From: an uncultured Lacticaseibacillus sp. | GTDB taxonomy: Bacteria > Bacillota > Bacilli > Lactobacillales > Lactobacillaceae | DNA length: 8,643 nucleotides | Assembly: GCA_934370925.1 (NCBI GenBank) | Contig: CAKRNG010000046.1 | Coordinates: 1 to 8,643 of the forward strand | Direction of reading: 5' to 3' | Shown: piece by piece, positions 1-6,945 of the stretch | How positions within the stretch are numbered: position 1 is the first letter of the stretch | Layout of the letters: every line of letters starts with the position of its first letter | Position numbers and translations under genes: made by a program | The notes under the pieces: generated by a model | What the model was told of the DNA's origin: nothing | Seen by the model: the letters and a program-made list of their open reading frames with translations, nothing else | Databases searched by the model: none

Positions 1-17
1 CATACGGGACACTTTTT

Positions 18-50
18 AGTTACCCTAGCAGCTGGCTGCGTAGGGTAACT
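18..50. repeat. Inverted repeat / stem-loop
   Basis: AGTTACCCT (18-26) pairs perfectly with AGGGTAACT (42-50), and inside it GCAGC (28-32) faces GCTGC (35-39), giving an interrupted stem. The T run (13-17) lies on the 5' side, and neither strand has a T run 3' of the stem, so it does not look like an ordinary intrinsic terminator. It may be part of the repeat family that follows, or a protein or RNA structural site. Confidence 0.5.
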
Positions 51-54
51 TAAG

Positions 55-136
55 GCGTAGCGAGGAACGAGCGAAGCCTCCGTTGAGCAGAGTGGACACG
101 GTATCAAAGTAGAACGTTAGAGCTAAAGTAGCCAAT
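55..136. repeat. Intergenic repeat, copy A
   Basis: This is the longer of two related copies. It starts with GCGT and shares the identical 16-mer AGGAACGAGCGAAGCC (63-78) with copy B. Its 3' block (102-136) matches copy B at 31 of 35 positions by my count. Between the two blocks it carries 23 bases, where copy B has only 4. It contains no ORF. The strand of function, if any, is unknown. Confidence 0.65.
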
Positions 137-169
137 TATATAGGGCTCCACCGCATACGAGAGCCTAAT

Positions 170-232
170 GCGTGACAAGGAACGAGCGAAGCCGCCATAT
201 CAAAGTGAAACGTTAGGGCTAAAGTAACCAAT
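170..232. repeat. Intergenic repeat, copy B
   Basis: This is a shorter copy of the repeat at 55-136. The identical 16-mer lies at 178-193, and the 35-base block with four differences lies at 198-232, separated by only 4 bases. The difference from copy A is therefore a 19-base insertion or deletion plus scattered substitutions, which suggests an old tandem duplication or two members of a dispersed family. Confidence 0.65.
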
Positions 233-317
233 AATAAAATCCTTCAAAGCGAAAACGGTTGTTCACGGTTCGTATACACATCCTTGCCCAACTCATCCCA
301 ATAAAATTAGACACCCG

Positions 318-326
318 TGGTATCAT
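318..326 (+). promoter_or_regulatory. Possible extended -10 promoter for trmL
   Basis: TGGTATCAT fits an extended -10 element (TGn followed by TATCAT, 5 of 6 to TATAAT). No good -35 lies 16-18 bases upstream, which is tolerable for extended -10 promoters. A TAGACA at 308-313 resembles a -35 but is spaced properly from no good -10. The implied leader is about 60 bases. Assigned from consensus only. Confidence 0.35.
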
Positions 327-390
327 AGACCCGTAAATAAAAAGTTACATAACGAAGCAATCGAACCAATTAGATGAAGGAGCAAAGATA

Positions 391-900
391 ATGACCAACC
401 ATATCGTTTTGTACCAACCTGAAATTCCACAGAATACTGGGAACATTGCGCGAACGGCGGCGGGGACGGATTCCGTTTTGGACATCATTCGCCCAATGAA
501 GTTTGAAATCAACGATCACACGGTTCGCCGTGCGGGGTTGGATTACTGGGACAAGGTGAAGCTGGTTTTCCACGACAGTCTAGAGGATTTCATGGCGACG
601 GTGCCAGATCAGCGATACTTGTACCTCATCACCAAGTTTTCCGAGCAGGCGTACACGGACGCTGATTTCAGCGACACGAGCGTGGATCATTACTACATGT
701 TTGGGAAGGAAACGACGGGCCTACCAGAACCGTTTATGCGGGAAAACCCAGAAAAGTGTTTGCGTATCCCAATGACAGAAAATGTGCGGGCACTGAACGT
801 TTCAAATTGTGCCGCACTGGTGGTTTACGAAGCACTGCGCCAGCAAGACTTTGCGGGTCTGGAGAAGTCGCACCTATACCCACACGACAAATTGAAGTAG
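391..900 (+). CDS. trmL: tRNA (cytidine/uridine-34-2'-O)-methyltransferase TrmL
   Basis: Cytoplasmic SPOUT-class enzyme that uses S-adenosylmethionine to methylate the 2'-O of the wobble base 34 in tRNA-Leu isoacceptors, aiding codon reading; older Gram-positive annotations call it CspR. All three SPOUT motifs are visible in the 169 residues: the N-terminal NTGNIART (15-22), FGKETTGLP (104-112) and the C-terminal knot segment from about P127 through LNVSNCAALVVYEA to about 148. RRAGLDYW (46-53) is also typical of TrmL. Length matches the family (about 155-170 residues), and there is no extra RNA-binding domain, unlike TrmH/RlmB. The ATG is supported by AAGGAG (377-382), 8 bases upstream. It appears monocistronic, with its own promoter candidate and a terminator just after the stop. 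The family is certain; substrate tRNAs are inferred from characterised homologues. Confidence 0.95.
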   Translation: MTNHIVLYQPEIPQNTGNIARTAAGTDSVLDIIRPMKFEINDHTVRRAGLDYWDKVKLVFHDSLEDFMATVPDQRYLYLITKFSEQAYTDADFSDTSVDHYYMFGKETTGLPEPFMRENPEKCLRIPMTENVRALNVSNCAALVVYEALRQQDFAGLEKSHLYPHDKLK

Positions 901-909
901 TTGCTTAAT

Positions 910-942
910 AAAGGATGCACTTATTTGAAGTGTGTCCTTTTT
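910..942 (+). terminator. Intrinsic terminator of trmL
   Basis: A 13-bp stem (910-922 with 928-940, two G-U wobbles, otherwise paired) with a 5-base loop (923-927) ends in a run of five T (938-942). It starts 9 bases after the trmL stop codon and separates trmL from ftsK. The A run at the base of the left arm could give weak bidirectional activity. Confidence 0.88.
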
Positions 943-1148
943 CATTGGATTGAGTGTAACGCACATGTGTCCCCAACTCATTGCGGGGCACCCGCAATGA
1001 GCAGCGTGTCCACCGAGTCGGAATACAGGTGGACAAGTGTTGGTGAGAGGATCGATTGTAGTCGAGGTGGGCCGTGCCAACGTAACCATTAGTCTAGTGC
1101 CTGCAGCGCCCCCCGATGCGAAGCGAGGGAACACCGTACATGCCAAAA
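943..1148. other. Structured intergenic region between trmL and ftsK
   Basis: No convincing gene is found in this stretch. It is GC-rich and holds several complementary pairs: the perfect stem-loop at 977-1001, TGTCCACC (1007-1014) with GGTGGACA (1028-1035), GTTGGT (1039-1044) with GCCAAC (1076-1081, one wobble), and GCCTGCA (1099-1105) with TGCAGGC (1150-1156). A stretch at 1118-1132 resembles the start of the repeat at 55-78. Most of it lies upstream of the ftsK promoter, so it is probably not ftsK leader. It might be a small RNA or a decayed repeat; neither can be decided by reading. Confidence 0.45.
977..1001. repeat. Perfect 11-bp stem-loop
   Basis: CTCATTGCGGG (977-987) is exactly complementary to CCCGCAATGAG (991-1001), with a 3-base GCA loop. 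No T run follows on either strand, so it is not a standard intrinsic terminator. It sits 35 bases after the trmL terminator. Confidence 0.7.
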
Positions 1149-1171
1149 GTGCAGGCTGCGTGCGTTTTGTG

Positions 1172-1177
1172 TATAAT
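1172..1177 (+). promoter_or_regulatory. Promoter -10 box for ftsK
   Basis: A perfect TATAAT preceded by TGTG (1168-1171), similar to the TRTG extension common in Gram-positive promoters although without the usual one-base gap. The -35 region at about 1149-1155 is poor. Transcription would start near 1184, leaving a leader of about 23 bases before the ftsK ATG. This is the best promoter match in the window and probably drives ftsK-ymfF-ymfH-ymfI. Confidence 0.6.
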
Positions 1178-1206
1178 TGCTAAGGTAGAATTGGGGGAAT
1201 TGGCAC

Positions 1207-3528
1207 ATGCCACAAACGAAGCGCAGAAAAACAACATCTACCCGCCGTCCAGCGACTCGGAAACCGAAGCGCAAGGCGGGGGACTATACCATGAATTGGT
1301 TTGGAGCCGGTCTTACCGTCTTCGGCCTTCTTGCGCTCACGCGAATTGGCATGCTGGGTGTGACCCTCGCGAACGTCTTACGTCTTGTGGGTGGGGACAC
1401 CTACATGGCACTGGCGTTAGCGTTTATTTTCGAGGGTGCGTGGCTTGTCTTTTCAGGGCACGTCCCCCCATTGCGGAAACGGGTTCTCTGGGGCGCGTTC
1501 TGCCTGTACGTTGCATGTGTCTTGGGCTTCACTGCACACTTGATGGGCACGGAGAACATTCACGCGCATTTTTGGTCCGCCACGTGGTTTATCCTCAAGA
1601 CGGATTTTGCCAACTTGACGGCTGCAACGCCGGCTGGGGGCGGGCTCCTAGGCGCTGCGCTGTATAGTGTGACGTTTCCGCTGCTGGCACACATTGGCAG
1701 TGATGTCTTGGCTGTTCTGATTGGATTGGTCGGACTTTGCTTGTTCTTCGGCATTGAACCCGCACAGATATTCGATTTTCTGCACCGGTGCGCCAGTGCA
1801 GTGGCAGCAGGCGTCACGCGCGTCAAGACAGCGATTGTTGATTGGCGTCAGCGTCAGCTAGACGACCGGCCAAAGCAATCTGCGAAGGCGACAAAGCCCG
1901 CTGCAAATACGGCGGAACCAGCGTTTGCCACCCCGGAAGACAAAGATTTGCCCCCTGCACACGAATTTGACGAACCACTCGTTGGTCAGGTGGATACGCC
2001 TGAACCAGAATTTCAGATTAACGTTGCCGACACACCGGCGCCCGCTGAAGCAAGCAACCAATCGGATGAGAAGGCACCAGCGCCTGAAATCGTGACGGGT
2101 GATCCAACTGATGATTATCGTTTGCCACCGCTTGACGTGTTGTCGCAGCCGGCACCGGTGGACCAGAAGGAAGAAGAGGATGCCATCCGGGTTAACCGGG
2201 GGAAGCTGGAGCGTACGTTTGCCAGCTTTGGTGTTACGGTGAAGGTGAAGGCGGCAACGCTGGGACCTTCCATTACGAAATATGAAATCGAACCGGCCAT
2301 TGGGGTGAAGGTGTCCAAGATTGTGAACTTGGCGGATGATCTTGCACTTGCTTTGGCCGCAAAAGACATTCGAATTGAAGCGCCCATTCCTGGGAAGAGC
2401 CTAATTGGGATTGAAGTGCCCAACCAGCATATTCGTACGGTTGGGTACAAGGACGTCCTGCGTGCAACACCCGCACATCCAGATAAGCCGCTTGAAGTGC
2501 CACTGGGGCAGGATGTTGCCGGAAGTATCGTGACGGCAGACCTGGCGAAAATGCCGCACCTGCTTATCGCGGGGGCAACGGGTTCTGGGAAATCCGTCAT
2601 GATTAACGTGATTATCACGAGCCTGCTGATGCGGACGAAGCCAACCACGGTGCGTCTGATGTTAATTGACCCCAAAAAGGTGGAATTGTCCGTTTATGAT
2701 GGGGTGCCGCACTTGCTTGCACCCGTTGTGACGGAGGCGAAGCGCGCCCCGGCAGCACTCAACAAGGTGTTACAGGAGATGGAACGCCGTTACGAACGCT
2801 TTGCAGCAGCCGGCGTCCGAAACATGGGGGAATATAACCGTAAAGTAGAGGAAAACCCAGATGAAGGGCTCACCAAGATGCCGTACATCGTGGTCATTGT
2901 CGATGAATTGGCGGACCTCATGATGGTGGCGGGTGCCGAAATTGAAACGGCGATTATCCGTATTGGTCAGATGGCGCGTGCTGCGGGGATTCACATGATC
3001 ATCGCGACGCAACGCCCAAGTGTTGACGTCATTACTGGGCTGATTAAGGCCAACATTCCATCCCGAATCGCCTTCGCGGTTTCAAGTGGGGTGGATTCCC
3101 GCACCATTTTGGATGCGAACGGCGCTGAGAAGCTCCTCGGACGCGGGGACATGTTGTATGATCCAATCGACATGAACAAACCACAGCGTGTGCAGGGGGC
3201 ATTCATCCCATCTGCGGACGTTGAGACAGTCGTGAAGTTCATCACGGATCAGGTTAAACCGGCGTATGACGAGGCCATGATTCCGACTGCGGAGGATGAA
3301 ACTGCGGCAGAAGGTGGCGACAGTGATGATGAACTATTCGACGACGCCCTGCAGTTTGTGCGGGAGAAGCAGTCGGCAAGTACATCGATGTTGCAGCGCC
3401 GGTTCCGTATCGGGTACAACCGGGCGGCGCGGCTGATTGATGATTTGGAGAACCGAGGTTACATCGGCCCTGCTGATGGGAGTAAGCCACGTAAGGTGTT
3501 TGGCAAGCCATCAGGTGAGAACGAGTAG
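1207..3528 (+). CDS. ftsK: DNA translocase FtsK/SpoIIIE family
   Basis: Membrane-anchored, ATP-driven DNA pump that clears chromosomal DNA from the division septum. The 773 residues begin with a very basic tail (1-24), followed by about four or five membrane segments (roughly 30-60, 66-84, 93-113, 145-183), an acidic, Pro/Ala-rich linker (about 216-325), the alpha/beta motor and a C-terminal gamma winged helix (about 709-767, with FRIGYNRAARLIDDLE) that reads orienting DNA sites. Walker A is GATGSGKS (456-463), Walker B is IVVIVDE with D566-E567, and IATQRPSVDVITG starts at 599. Length is typical of Gram-positive FtsK/SpoIIIE. The ATG is preceded by GGGGGA (1193-1198) at 8 bases. It is first in the presumed operon, as in Bacillus, where spoIIIE precedes ymfF-ymfH. 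All motor motifs are intact. Whether it acts at every division cannot be read here. Confidence 0.96.
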   Translation: MPQTKRRKTTSTRRPATRKPKRKAGDYTMNWFGAGLTVFGLLALTRIGMLGVTLANVLRLVGGDTYMALALAFIFEGAWLVFSGHVPPLRKRVLWGAFCLYVACVLGFTAHLMGTENIHAHFWSATWFILKTDFANLTAATPAGGGLLGAALYSVTFPLLAHIGSDVLAVLIGLVGLCLFFGIEPAQIFDFLHRCASAVAAGVTRVKTAIVDWRQRQLDDRPKQSAKATKPAANTAEPAFATPEDKDLPPAHEFDEPLVGQVDTPEPEFQINVADTPAPAEASNQSDEKAPAPEIVTGDPTDDYRLPPLDVLSQPAPVDQKEEEDAIRVNRGKLERTFASFGVTVKVKAATLGPSITKYEIEPAIGVKVSKIVNLADDLALALAAKDIRIEAPIPGKSLIGIEVPNQHIRTVGYKDVLRATPAHPDKPLEVPLGQDVAGSIVTADLAKMPHLLIAGATGSGKSVMINVIITSLLMRTKPTTVRLMLIDPKKVELSVYDGVPHLLAPVVTEAKRAPAALNKVLQEMERRYERFAAAGVRNMGEYNRKVEENPDEGLTKMPYIVVIVDELADLMMVAGAEIETAIIRIGQMARAAGIHMIIATQRPSVDVITGLIKANIPSRIAFAVSSGVDSRTILDANGAEKLLGRGDMLYDPIDMNKPQRVQGAFIPSADVETVVKFITDQVKPAYDEAMIPTAEDETAAEGGDSDDELFDDALQFVREKQSASTSMLQRRFRIGYNRAARLIDDLENRGYIGPADGSKPRKVFGKPSGENE

Positions 3529-3561
3529 ACGGTGTAACCGAAAAGTAGAAGAGGTTAAAAT

Positions 3562-4818
3562 TTGCGAGTAAAGATAACGGACGGCGTGCACCTGAGTGTG
3601 GTGCCAACGACGCAGTTTAAGACGACACGAATTAGCATTAACTTTTTAGCACCACTGGACGCAGATGCCATCAGTCGGCGGACGCTCCTGACGAGCTTGC
3701 TGGAAATGAACTCGGCTAAGTACCCAACACAGGCGGCTTTTTCCGCTAAGTTGGAGGAGTTGTATGGTGCTAGTTTCGGCATTAATGTCGCACGAACGGG
3801 ACGTGTGCACCGCGTGAGTGCCAGTATGCGTGTATTGAGTGCGGCCTACGCGGATGAGACCATCCTGGATGACGCGTTTGCCTTCATGCGGGAAGCGCTG
3901 ATGGTCCCCAATATTGAAGCGGGTGAATTCGACCAGGAAACCTTCATGCGTGAACGGGAGAACTTGGCCATCTATTTGGATTCCATGAACGATGACCGGG
4001 GAACGCAGGCGGCGCTTGAATTGCAGGCGGATTACTTCGATGATGCTGCCCAGGCCGTACCGAGTTTTGGGACGTCGGCTGGCCTCGCTAACTTAACTGC
4101 GCGTGAGTTGGTGGCAACGTATCACGATATGATTGAGAAGGACCAGGTTGAAATCATCATTCTCGGGGATGTGGATCTGGAAAAGGCGCGTGAACTTGCG
4201 ACGGGCTTTGGCTTTGCGCCACGCCCCCGATTGATGGCTGAGGTTGCCTATGACCAGGCGCTCCACGCAGACGTCACCACGCAGGTACAGACGGAACAGG
4301 TGAGCCAGAGCAAGCTTAATCTGGCTTATCACGTTGGTGGGGACCACTTCGGGCCGAAGTACTACGCAACGCTCGTGGCTTGCGAATTGTTCGGGGGCTC
4401 GCCCCTGTCACTGCTATTCCGCAACGTTCGGGAAAAGGCGAGTCTGGCTTATTACGCTTCTGCCAATACGAACATGATGCGGCACTTTATGATGGTGCAG
4501 ACGGGAATCGATGCAGCAAACCGGGAGCAAGTTGAGCGGTTGGTTGCGGAACAGTTGACGGCCGTCGTTCAGGGCGACTTTACGGACGAACATCTGCAGT
4601 CGATTAAGGACGGGATGATTAACGACCGGAAAGCATCCTTAGACAGTCAGGGATTCTTGGCGAACTTGGCGTTATCAAGTGCGGTATTCCCTGGCGCCAA
4701 GCTGGATGCCCACACAGAATTGACGCAGATTCGTGACGTGACGCGGGATGACGTGCGCGCGGCAGCTGCTGACATGGTGTTACAGGCAGTCTATTTTTTG
4801 AATGGGGAGGCAAAGTAG
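3562..4818 (+). CDS. ymfF: M16-family protein YmfF (inactive-type subunit; EF-P modification-associated)
   Basis: A 418-residue M16 (pitrilysin/insulinase-like) protein. The N-terminal half lacks the zinc motif HxxEH: where it should be, around residues 40-55, the chain reads LLTSLLEMNS, so it is predicted to be proteolytically inactive. The C-terminal half keeps the M16 substrate-side signature LLFRNVREKASLAYY (about 284-298; R290, Y297/Y298). Such proteins usually pair with an active partner, and the next gene encodes one. Recent annotation calls this family EF-P 5-aminopentanol modification-associated (YfmF/YmfF), from Bacillus subtilis; the molecular role is not settled. The start is TTG with GAAGAGG (3548-3554) 7 bases upstream; the first internal ATG falls inside the conserved domain (residue 49), so TTG is preferred. 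It lies 33 bases after ftsK, with no terminator between. Confidence 0.88.
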   Translation: MRVKITDGVHLSVVPTTQFKTTRISINFLAPLDADAISRRTLLTSLLEMNSAKYPTQAAFSAKLEELYGASFGINVARTGRVHRVSASMRVLSAAYADETILDDAFAFMREALMVPNIEAGEFDQETFMRERENLAIYLDSMNDDRGTQAALELQADYFDDAAQAVPSFGTSAGLANLTARELVATYHDMIEKDQVEIIILGDVDLEKARELATGFGFAPRPRLMAEVAYDQALHADVTTQVQTEQVSQSKLNLAYHVGGDHFGPKYYATLVACELFGGSPLSLLFRNVREKASLAYYASANTNMMRHFMMVQTGIDAANREQVERLVAEQLTAVVQGDFTDEHLQSIKDGMINDRKASLDSQGFLANLALSSAVFPGAKLDAHTELTQIRDVTRDDVRAAAADMVLQAVYFLNGEAK

Positions 4819-6132
4819 ATGACGACGATGCAGGAACGTTCAGGCCTCGGCGAGCACATGTACAGCATGACGCTCCCTAATGGACTGCGGTGCAATCTGG
4901 TGCCGAAACCTGGTTACCACAAGACTTACGCAATGTTCACAACCCAATTCGGGGCGATTGATGACAGTTTCCGGACGCAAGCAGACGCAGATTACACGAT
5001 GGTTCCGGCGGGGACGGCACACTTCTTGGAACACAAGTTGTTTGACAAGGCCGATTATGATGCGTTTGATCTCTTCGGAAAAAGTGGGGCGTCATCGAAT
5101 GCCTTTACGAGTGCCACGCAAACAAGCTACCTTTTCGCAGCAACCACCGCGATTGAGGAAAACCTCAAGATTCTGCTTGATTTCGTGCAGGACCCGTACT
5201 TTACGGACGCAACGGTGGAGAAGGAAAAGGGCATTATCGGTCAGGAAATTCAGATGTACCAAGATGATGCGGGTTGGCGCCTGTATTCCGGTATTCTAGG
5301 CAACCTTTATCCAACCCATCCCGTTCACCTTGATGTGGCGGGAACGGTTGAGTCGATTGCGGCGATTACCCCTGAAATCTTACGCGAGGTACACGCAACG
5401 TTCTACCACCCAAGCAACATGGTGCTGAACGTGGTGGGGAACTTCGACGTCCATGCCATTGCGGATGTCATCGCGACAAATCAGGCAATGAAACATTTTG
5501 ATGCGCAGCCTGAGATTGACCGCGGTGTGGCGCCAGACTACGACATTGAAACAATTCTGCCGTTCCGGATGCAGACGATGCCTATCTCTCGTGCAAAGGG
5601 GATTGTGGGCATTAAGGGTACCCGAGAGCTGACAGATGATCGCGACGGCTTGCGCTACACACTCGCATGTCGCTTGTTATTAGAACTGATTATCGGTGAT
5701 TCTGGCGAGACATACCAGCGTCTGTACAATGCGGGTATCATTGACGATGCGTTCTTTGCCGAATTCACGCGGGGACGTGGCTATAACTTTGTCGCGCTCG
5801 GTGGGGATAACGCTGATCCCGCCGAATTGACAGAAGCAATCGTGGATGTTGTGGCGACGTACCAGGACAATGAGGACTTTAATGAAGCCCGCTTTGACCG
5901 CTTGAAAAAGGCGGCGTTGGGTAAGTTTTATGCGTCATTGAATTCACTGGAAGGCATTGCCAACCAGGTGACGGACGGGAGCTTCGGCGAGACAACATTA
6001 TTCGATGTTCCGGACGTGATGGCGGCCCTGACGTTTGCGGATGTTGAAGCGGTGGCGGCAGAGTTGCTGAATCTGGATGCACTCTCTGTTTTTCACGTGA
6101 TGGGCGAAAGTGGGGCGGCGAACCATGCCTAG
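4819..6132 (+). CDS. ymfH: M16-family zinc peptidase YmfH (EF-P modification-associated)
   Basis: A 437-residue M16 metallopeptidase. The inverted zinc motif is complete: H68-F-L-E71-H72, with the third ligand probably E143 in IIGQEI, 71 residues on. The flanking segment SGASSNAFTSATQTSY (89-104) is typical of the family, and a second M16 domain follows, with SGETYQRLYNAG in its middle. There is no signal peptide or membrane segment, so it is expected in the cytoplasm. The active YmfH and the zinc-less YmfF are likely to form a heterodimer, as in mitochondrial processing peptidase and other M16B pairs; this is inferred from adjacency and family. Its substrate is unknown; B. subtilis work links the family to 5-aminopentanol modification of EF-P. 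The ATG follows the ymfF stop directly, with GGGGAGG (4804-4810) inside the end of ymfF, suggesting translational coupling. Confidence 0.9.
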   Translation: MTTMQERSGLGEHMYSMTLPNGLRCNLVPKPGYHKTYAMFTTQFGAIDDSFRTQADADYTMVPAGTAHFLEHKLFDKADYDAFDLFGKSGASSNAFTSATQTSYLFAATTAIEENLKILLDFVQDPYFTDATVEKEKGIIGQEIQMYQDDAGWRLYSGILGNLYPTHPVHLDVAGTVESIAAITPEILREVHATFYHPSNMVLNVVGNFDVHAIADVIATNQAMKHFDAQPEIDRGVAPDYDIETILPFRMQTMPISRAKGIVGIKGTRELTDDRDGLRYTLACRLLLELIIGDSGETYQRLYNAGIIDDAFFAEFTRGRGYNFVALGGDNADPAELTEAIVDVVATYQDNEDFNEARFDRLKKAALGKFYASLNSLEGIANQVTDGSFGETTLFDVPDVMAALTFADVEAVAAELLNLDALSVFHVMGESGAANHA

Positions 6133-6850
6133 TGCATTGATTCTGGGTGCTTCCGGTGATATTGGTCAGGCTATTTCCCGGGAAATGGCGGCACAAGGTT
6201 GGAGTCTTTACCTGCATTATCATGCACACGCAGAGGTGGCAATTCAACTTGCGGATACACTCAGCGCGAAATACCCGCACCAAGACTTCTTCACCATTGC
6301 GGCAGACTTAACGGATGTTCACGCGGCGCAAGCAATTGCGGGGAGTCTGTACGGACTGGACGCAGTGGTGGTGGCAGCGGGGATGACGTATTATGAGCTG
6401 TTCAAGGATGCGAGCGTTGACCACATGACGGCATTAATGCGGGTACACCTGTTGACCCCAATGGCCCTAATCACGGCAGTTCAGGATAAATTGGCGCGCA
6501 GTGGTCAGGGGCGGATTGTCTTCATCGGGTCGGTTTACGGCGCGAGTGGCTCGGCGATGGAGGTGACTTATTCCACGGTCAAAGGGGCACAGTCAGCGTT
6601 CGTGAAGGCATACGCACAAGAAGTGGCGAGTCTGGGCATTACGGCAAACGTGGTGGCGCCTGGTGCGGTGGCTACCAAGATGAACCTGGAATTCGGATCA
6701 GACGCACTGGAAGCAGTTCGTGAAACCATCCCTGCTGGTCGCTTTGCGCAGGCAGACGATATTGCGTACTTTGTGTCAACGCTACTTAACGAGCGGGCGG
6801 GATACTTAACGGGACAAACGCTTTACGTCACGGGTGGTTGGCTCCGATGA
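6125..6850 (+). CDS. ymfI: Short-chain dehydrogenase YmfI, probable EF-P 5-aminopentanone reductase
   Basis: NAD(P)H-dependent short-chain dehydrogenase/reductase of 241 residues, FabG-like in overall form. It shows the Rossmann motif GASGDIG (8-14), the AAG motif in VVVAAGMTYYELF, the catalytic triad S136-Y149-K153 (YSTVK) and the PGAV segment after the active site. In B. subtilis the YmfI orthologue reduces the 5-aminopentanone attached to EF-P Lys32 to 5-aminopentanol; the identical position directly after the two M16 genes supports that assignment over a general FabG. An in-frame GTG at 6110 would add five residues (MGRRT), but the ATG at 6125 puts the Rossmann strand at the usual distance and has GGGGCGG (6112-6118) 6 bases ahead. 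It overlaps the ymfH stop by 8 bases, indicating coupling. The exact substrate is inferred, not visible in the sequence. Confidence 0.88.
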   Translation: MPSALILGASGDIGQAISREMAAQGWSLYLHYHAHAEVAIQLADTLSAKYPHQDFFTIAADLTDVHAAQAIAGSLYGLDAVVVAAGMTYYELFKDASVDHMTALMRVHLLTPMALITAVQDKLARSGQGRIVFIGSVYGASGSAMEVTYSTVKGAQSAFVKAYAQEVASLGITANVVAPGAVATKMNLEFGSDALEAVRETIPAGRFAQADDIAYFVSTLLNERAGYLTGQTLYVTGGWLR

Positions 6851-6899
6851 AAAGAGTTTGTAACCTAACCATTTCTTAATTCAAGAATTGTTGGATTTA

Positions 6900-6908
6900 T
6901 GCTAGACT
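6900..6908 (+). promoter_or_regulatory. Possible promoter for rodZ-pgsA
   Basis: TGCTAGACT fits an extended -10 (TGn, then TAGACT, 4 of 6). A weak -35, TTCAAG (6880-6885), lies 17 bases upstream. The 95-base gap between ymfI and rodZ is the longest inside the ftsK-pgsA cluster, and no terminator is visible in it, so rodZ-pgsA may be reached both by read-through and from this start. Consensus reading only. Confidence 0.35.
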
Positions 6909-6945
6909 TGAGTGTGATATTAAAGCGAACGGGTGAGGAAAACAA

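Larger units (their letters stand above)
1..317. other. Non-coding region upstream of trmL
   Basis: No believable gene is seen here on either strand: stops are frequent and no ribosome site leads into an open frame. The stretch is more AT-rich than the genes. It holds a stem-loop near the left edge and two diverged copies of a repeat, each annotated separately. From about 233 on it is AT-rich and unremarkable up to the trmL promoter candidate. The gene to the left lies outside the window, so this may include its 3' untranslated region. Confidence 0.6.

Noticed and set aside
55..232. CRISPR array suggested by repeated blocks.
   Set aside because: Only two copies, of unequal internal length, with four differences in 35 bases and no regular spacer; this is not array architecture.
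1037..1083. T-box-like leader suggested by GAGGTGGGCCGTGCC.
   Set aside because: The T-box core (GGGTGGNACCGCG) does not match, no specifier stem is evident, no terminator/antiterminator follows, and ftsK is not a T-box-type gene.
874..1146. 90-codon open frame on the - strand across the trmL-ftsK gap.
   Set aside because: It crosses the trmL terminator and 3' end and has low-complexity composition with no recognisable domain; no promoter or ribosome site was found.
1116..1667. 183-codon open frame on the + strand overlapping the start of ftsK.
   Set aside because: It is in a different frame from the certain ftsK gene, its product is Cys/Arg-rich with no family resemblance, and it has no ribosome site. 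A shadow of ftsK.
2115..2675. 186-codon open frame on the - strand inside ftsK.
   Set aside because: Antisense to the conserved FtsK motor domain; long antisense frames are common in GC-rich genes, and no ribosome site or domain is seen.
6110..6124. GTG start for ymfI giving five more residues.
   Set aside because: The ATG at 6125 has the better spaced ribosome site and places the nucleotide-binding strand at the usual N-terminal distance.
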